DNA from: Lachnoclostridium sp. UBA6475 | GTDB taxonomy: Bacteria; Bacillota; Clostridia; Lachnospirales; Lachnospiraceae | Assembly (NCBI GenBank): GCA_002435545.1 | Contig: DJNB01000092.1 | Coordinates: 2,885-19,040 of the forward strand | Length of the DNA: 16,156 nucleotides | Direction of reading: 5' to 3' | In this document: positions 15,888 through 16,156 of the stretch, one piece after another | Layout of the letters: each line of letters opens with the position of its first letter | Numbering within the stretch: position 1 is the first letter of the stretch | Notes under the pieces: model-generated | Told to the model about the DNA's origin: nothing | The model's database searches: none | What the model saw: only the letters and a program-made list of their open reading frames with translations | Made by a program: the position numbers and the translations under genes

Positions 15888-16156
15888 TCAGTTTTTATCC
15901 TCATGCCCTTTGGCACGTAAAACTTGAATTATCTTATCCACATTTACCCTGCATATTTCATCCGTCGCGGCTTCTACCATAACACGGATCAGCGGCTCTG
16001 TACCGCTTTCACGCAGGAGCAGCCTTCCCTCGTCTCCGAGTGCTTCTGCTACTTCTTTTTCCGCCGCTTTCACATCTTCATCTTCTCTTGCCGCCAGTTT
16101 ATCTTTGACGCGCATATTGACAAGCAGCTGCGGATATATCTTTAAATCCTTTGTCA
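15888..16156 (-). CDS. glmM: Phosphoglucosamine mutase GlmM, C-terminal part
   Basis: Interconverts glucosamine-6-phosphate and glucosamine-1-phosphate (EC 5.4.2.10) on the way to UDP-GlcNAc for peptidoglycan. Only the last 88 residues are in the window; the N-terminal part, with the active-site serine and metal loop, lies beyond the right edge. The visible part is domain 4 of the alpha-D-phosphohexomutase superfamily, with IYPQLLVNMRVKDK and the phosphate-binding loop RESGTEPLIRVMVEA. The usual RPSGTEP has Glu for Pro at the second place. The LVNMRVKDK and TEPLIRVM pattern favours GlmM over phosphomannomutase, but with only domain 4 visible this is not certain. The stop is 24 bp before the GH8 gene. 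Confidence 0.88.
   Translation of the reverse strand, partial: TKDLKIYPQLLVNMRVKDKLAAREDEDVKAAEKEVAEALGDEGRLLLRESGTEPLIRVMVEAATDEICRVNVDKIIQVLRAKGHEDKN

Noticed and set aside
15888..16156. Substitution of Pro by Glu in the GlmM phosphate loop (RESGTEP) as a sign of altered function
   Set aside because: To my knowledge this position varies in clostridial members and the phosphate-contacting S, G and T are kept, so it is probably normal variation.

Overview
The window is a gene-dense, protein-coding stretch of a low-to-moderate GC Gram-positive chromosome. It most likely comes from the class Clostridia, family Lachnospiraceae. The main evidence is the order trigger factor, ClpP, ClpX, Lon, YsxC, purine-rich AGGAGG-type ribosome binding sites, and the character of the protein sequences. 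Eleven of the twelve genes lie on the minus strand, so transcription runs from right to left. No rRNA, tRNA, CRISPR array, insertion sequence or phage gene is visible. No gene-free gap exceeds about 150 bases.

Right part (16156 down to about 7353): the window enters inside glmM (phosphoglucosamine mutase, cell-wall precursor synthesis). Next comes an intracellular GH8 exo-oligoxylanase of the Rex type, then the protein-quality-control block tig, clpP, clpX and lon, then the ribosome-assembly GTPase ysxC and a serine O-acetyltransferase (first step of cysteine synthesis). Gaps are 13 to 83 bp, so some or all of these genes may be co-transcribed. Trigger factor folds nascent chains, ClpXP and Lon degrade damaged or regulatory proteins, and YsxC assembles the 50S subunit. 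The gaps clpP-clpX and clpX-lon both hold inverted repeats that could form RNA hairpins.

Middle (6787-7326): a small cysteine-rich membrane protein of the CmpB-like putative ABC permease family is the only plus-strand gene. It diverges from the left-hand gene group and converges on the serine acetyltransferase gene, with only 26 bp between their stop codons.

Left part (6786 down to 1): a second probable operon encodes a DUF1015 protein, a YesL-family (DUF624) membrane protein, glycogen branching enzyme GlgB and a large M16C zinc metallopeptidase (PreP/falcilysin type). The peptidase gene runs off the left edge. A plausible promoter and a strong ribosome binding site precede the DUF1015 gene.

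Most of the window is ordinary core genome and I do not see a clearly new multi-gene system. The points most worth a second look are the DUF1015 protein with its ParB/SerK-like IADGHHR motif, the hairpin and possible Shine-Dalgarno sequestration in front of clpX, the GH8 enzyme placed between glmM and tig, and the cysteine-rich CmpB-like protein.
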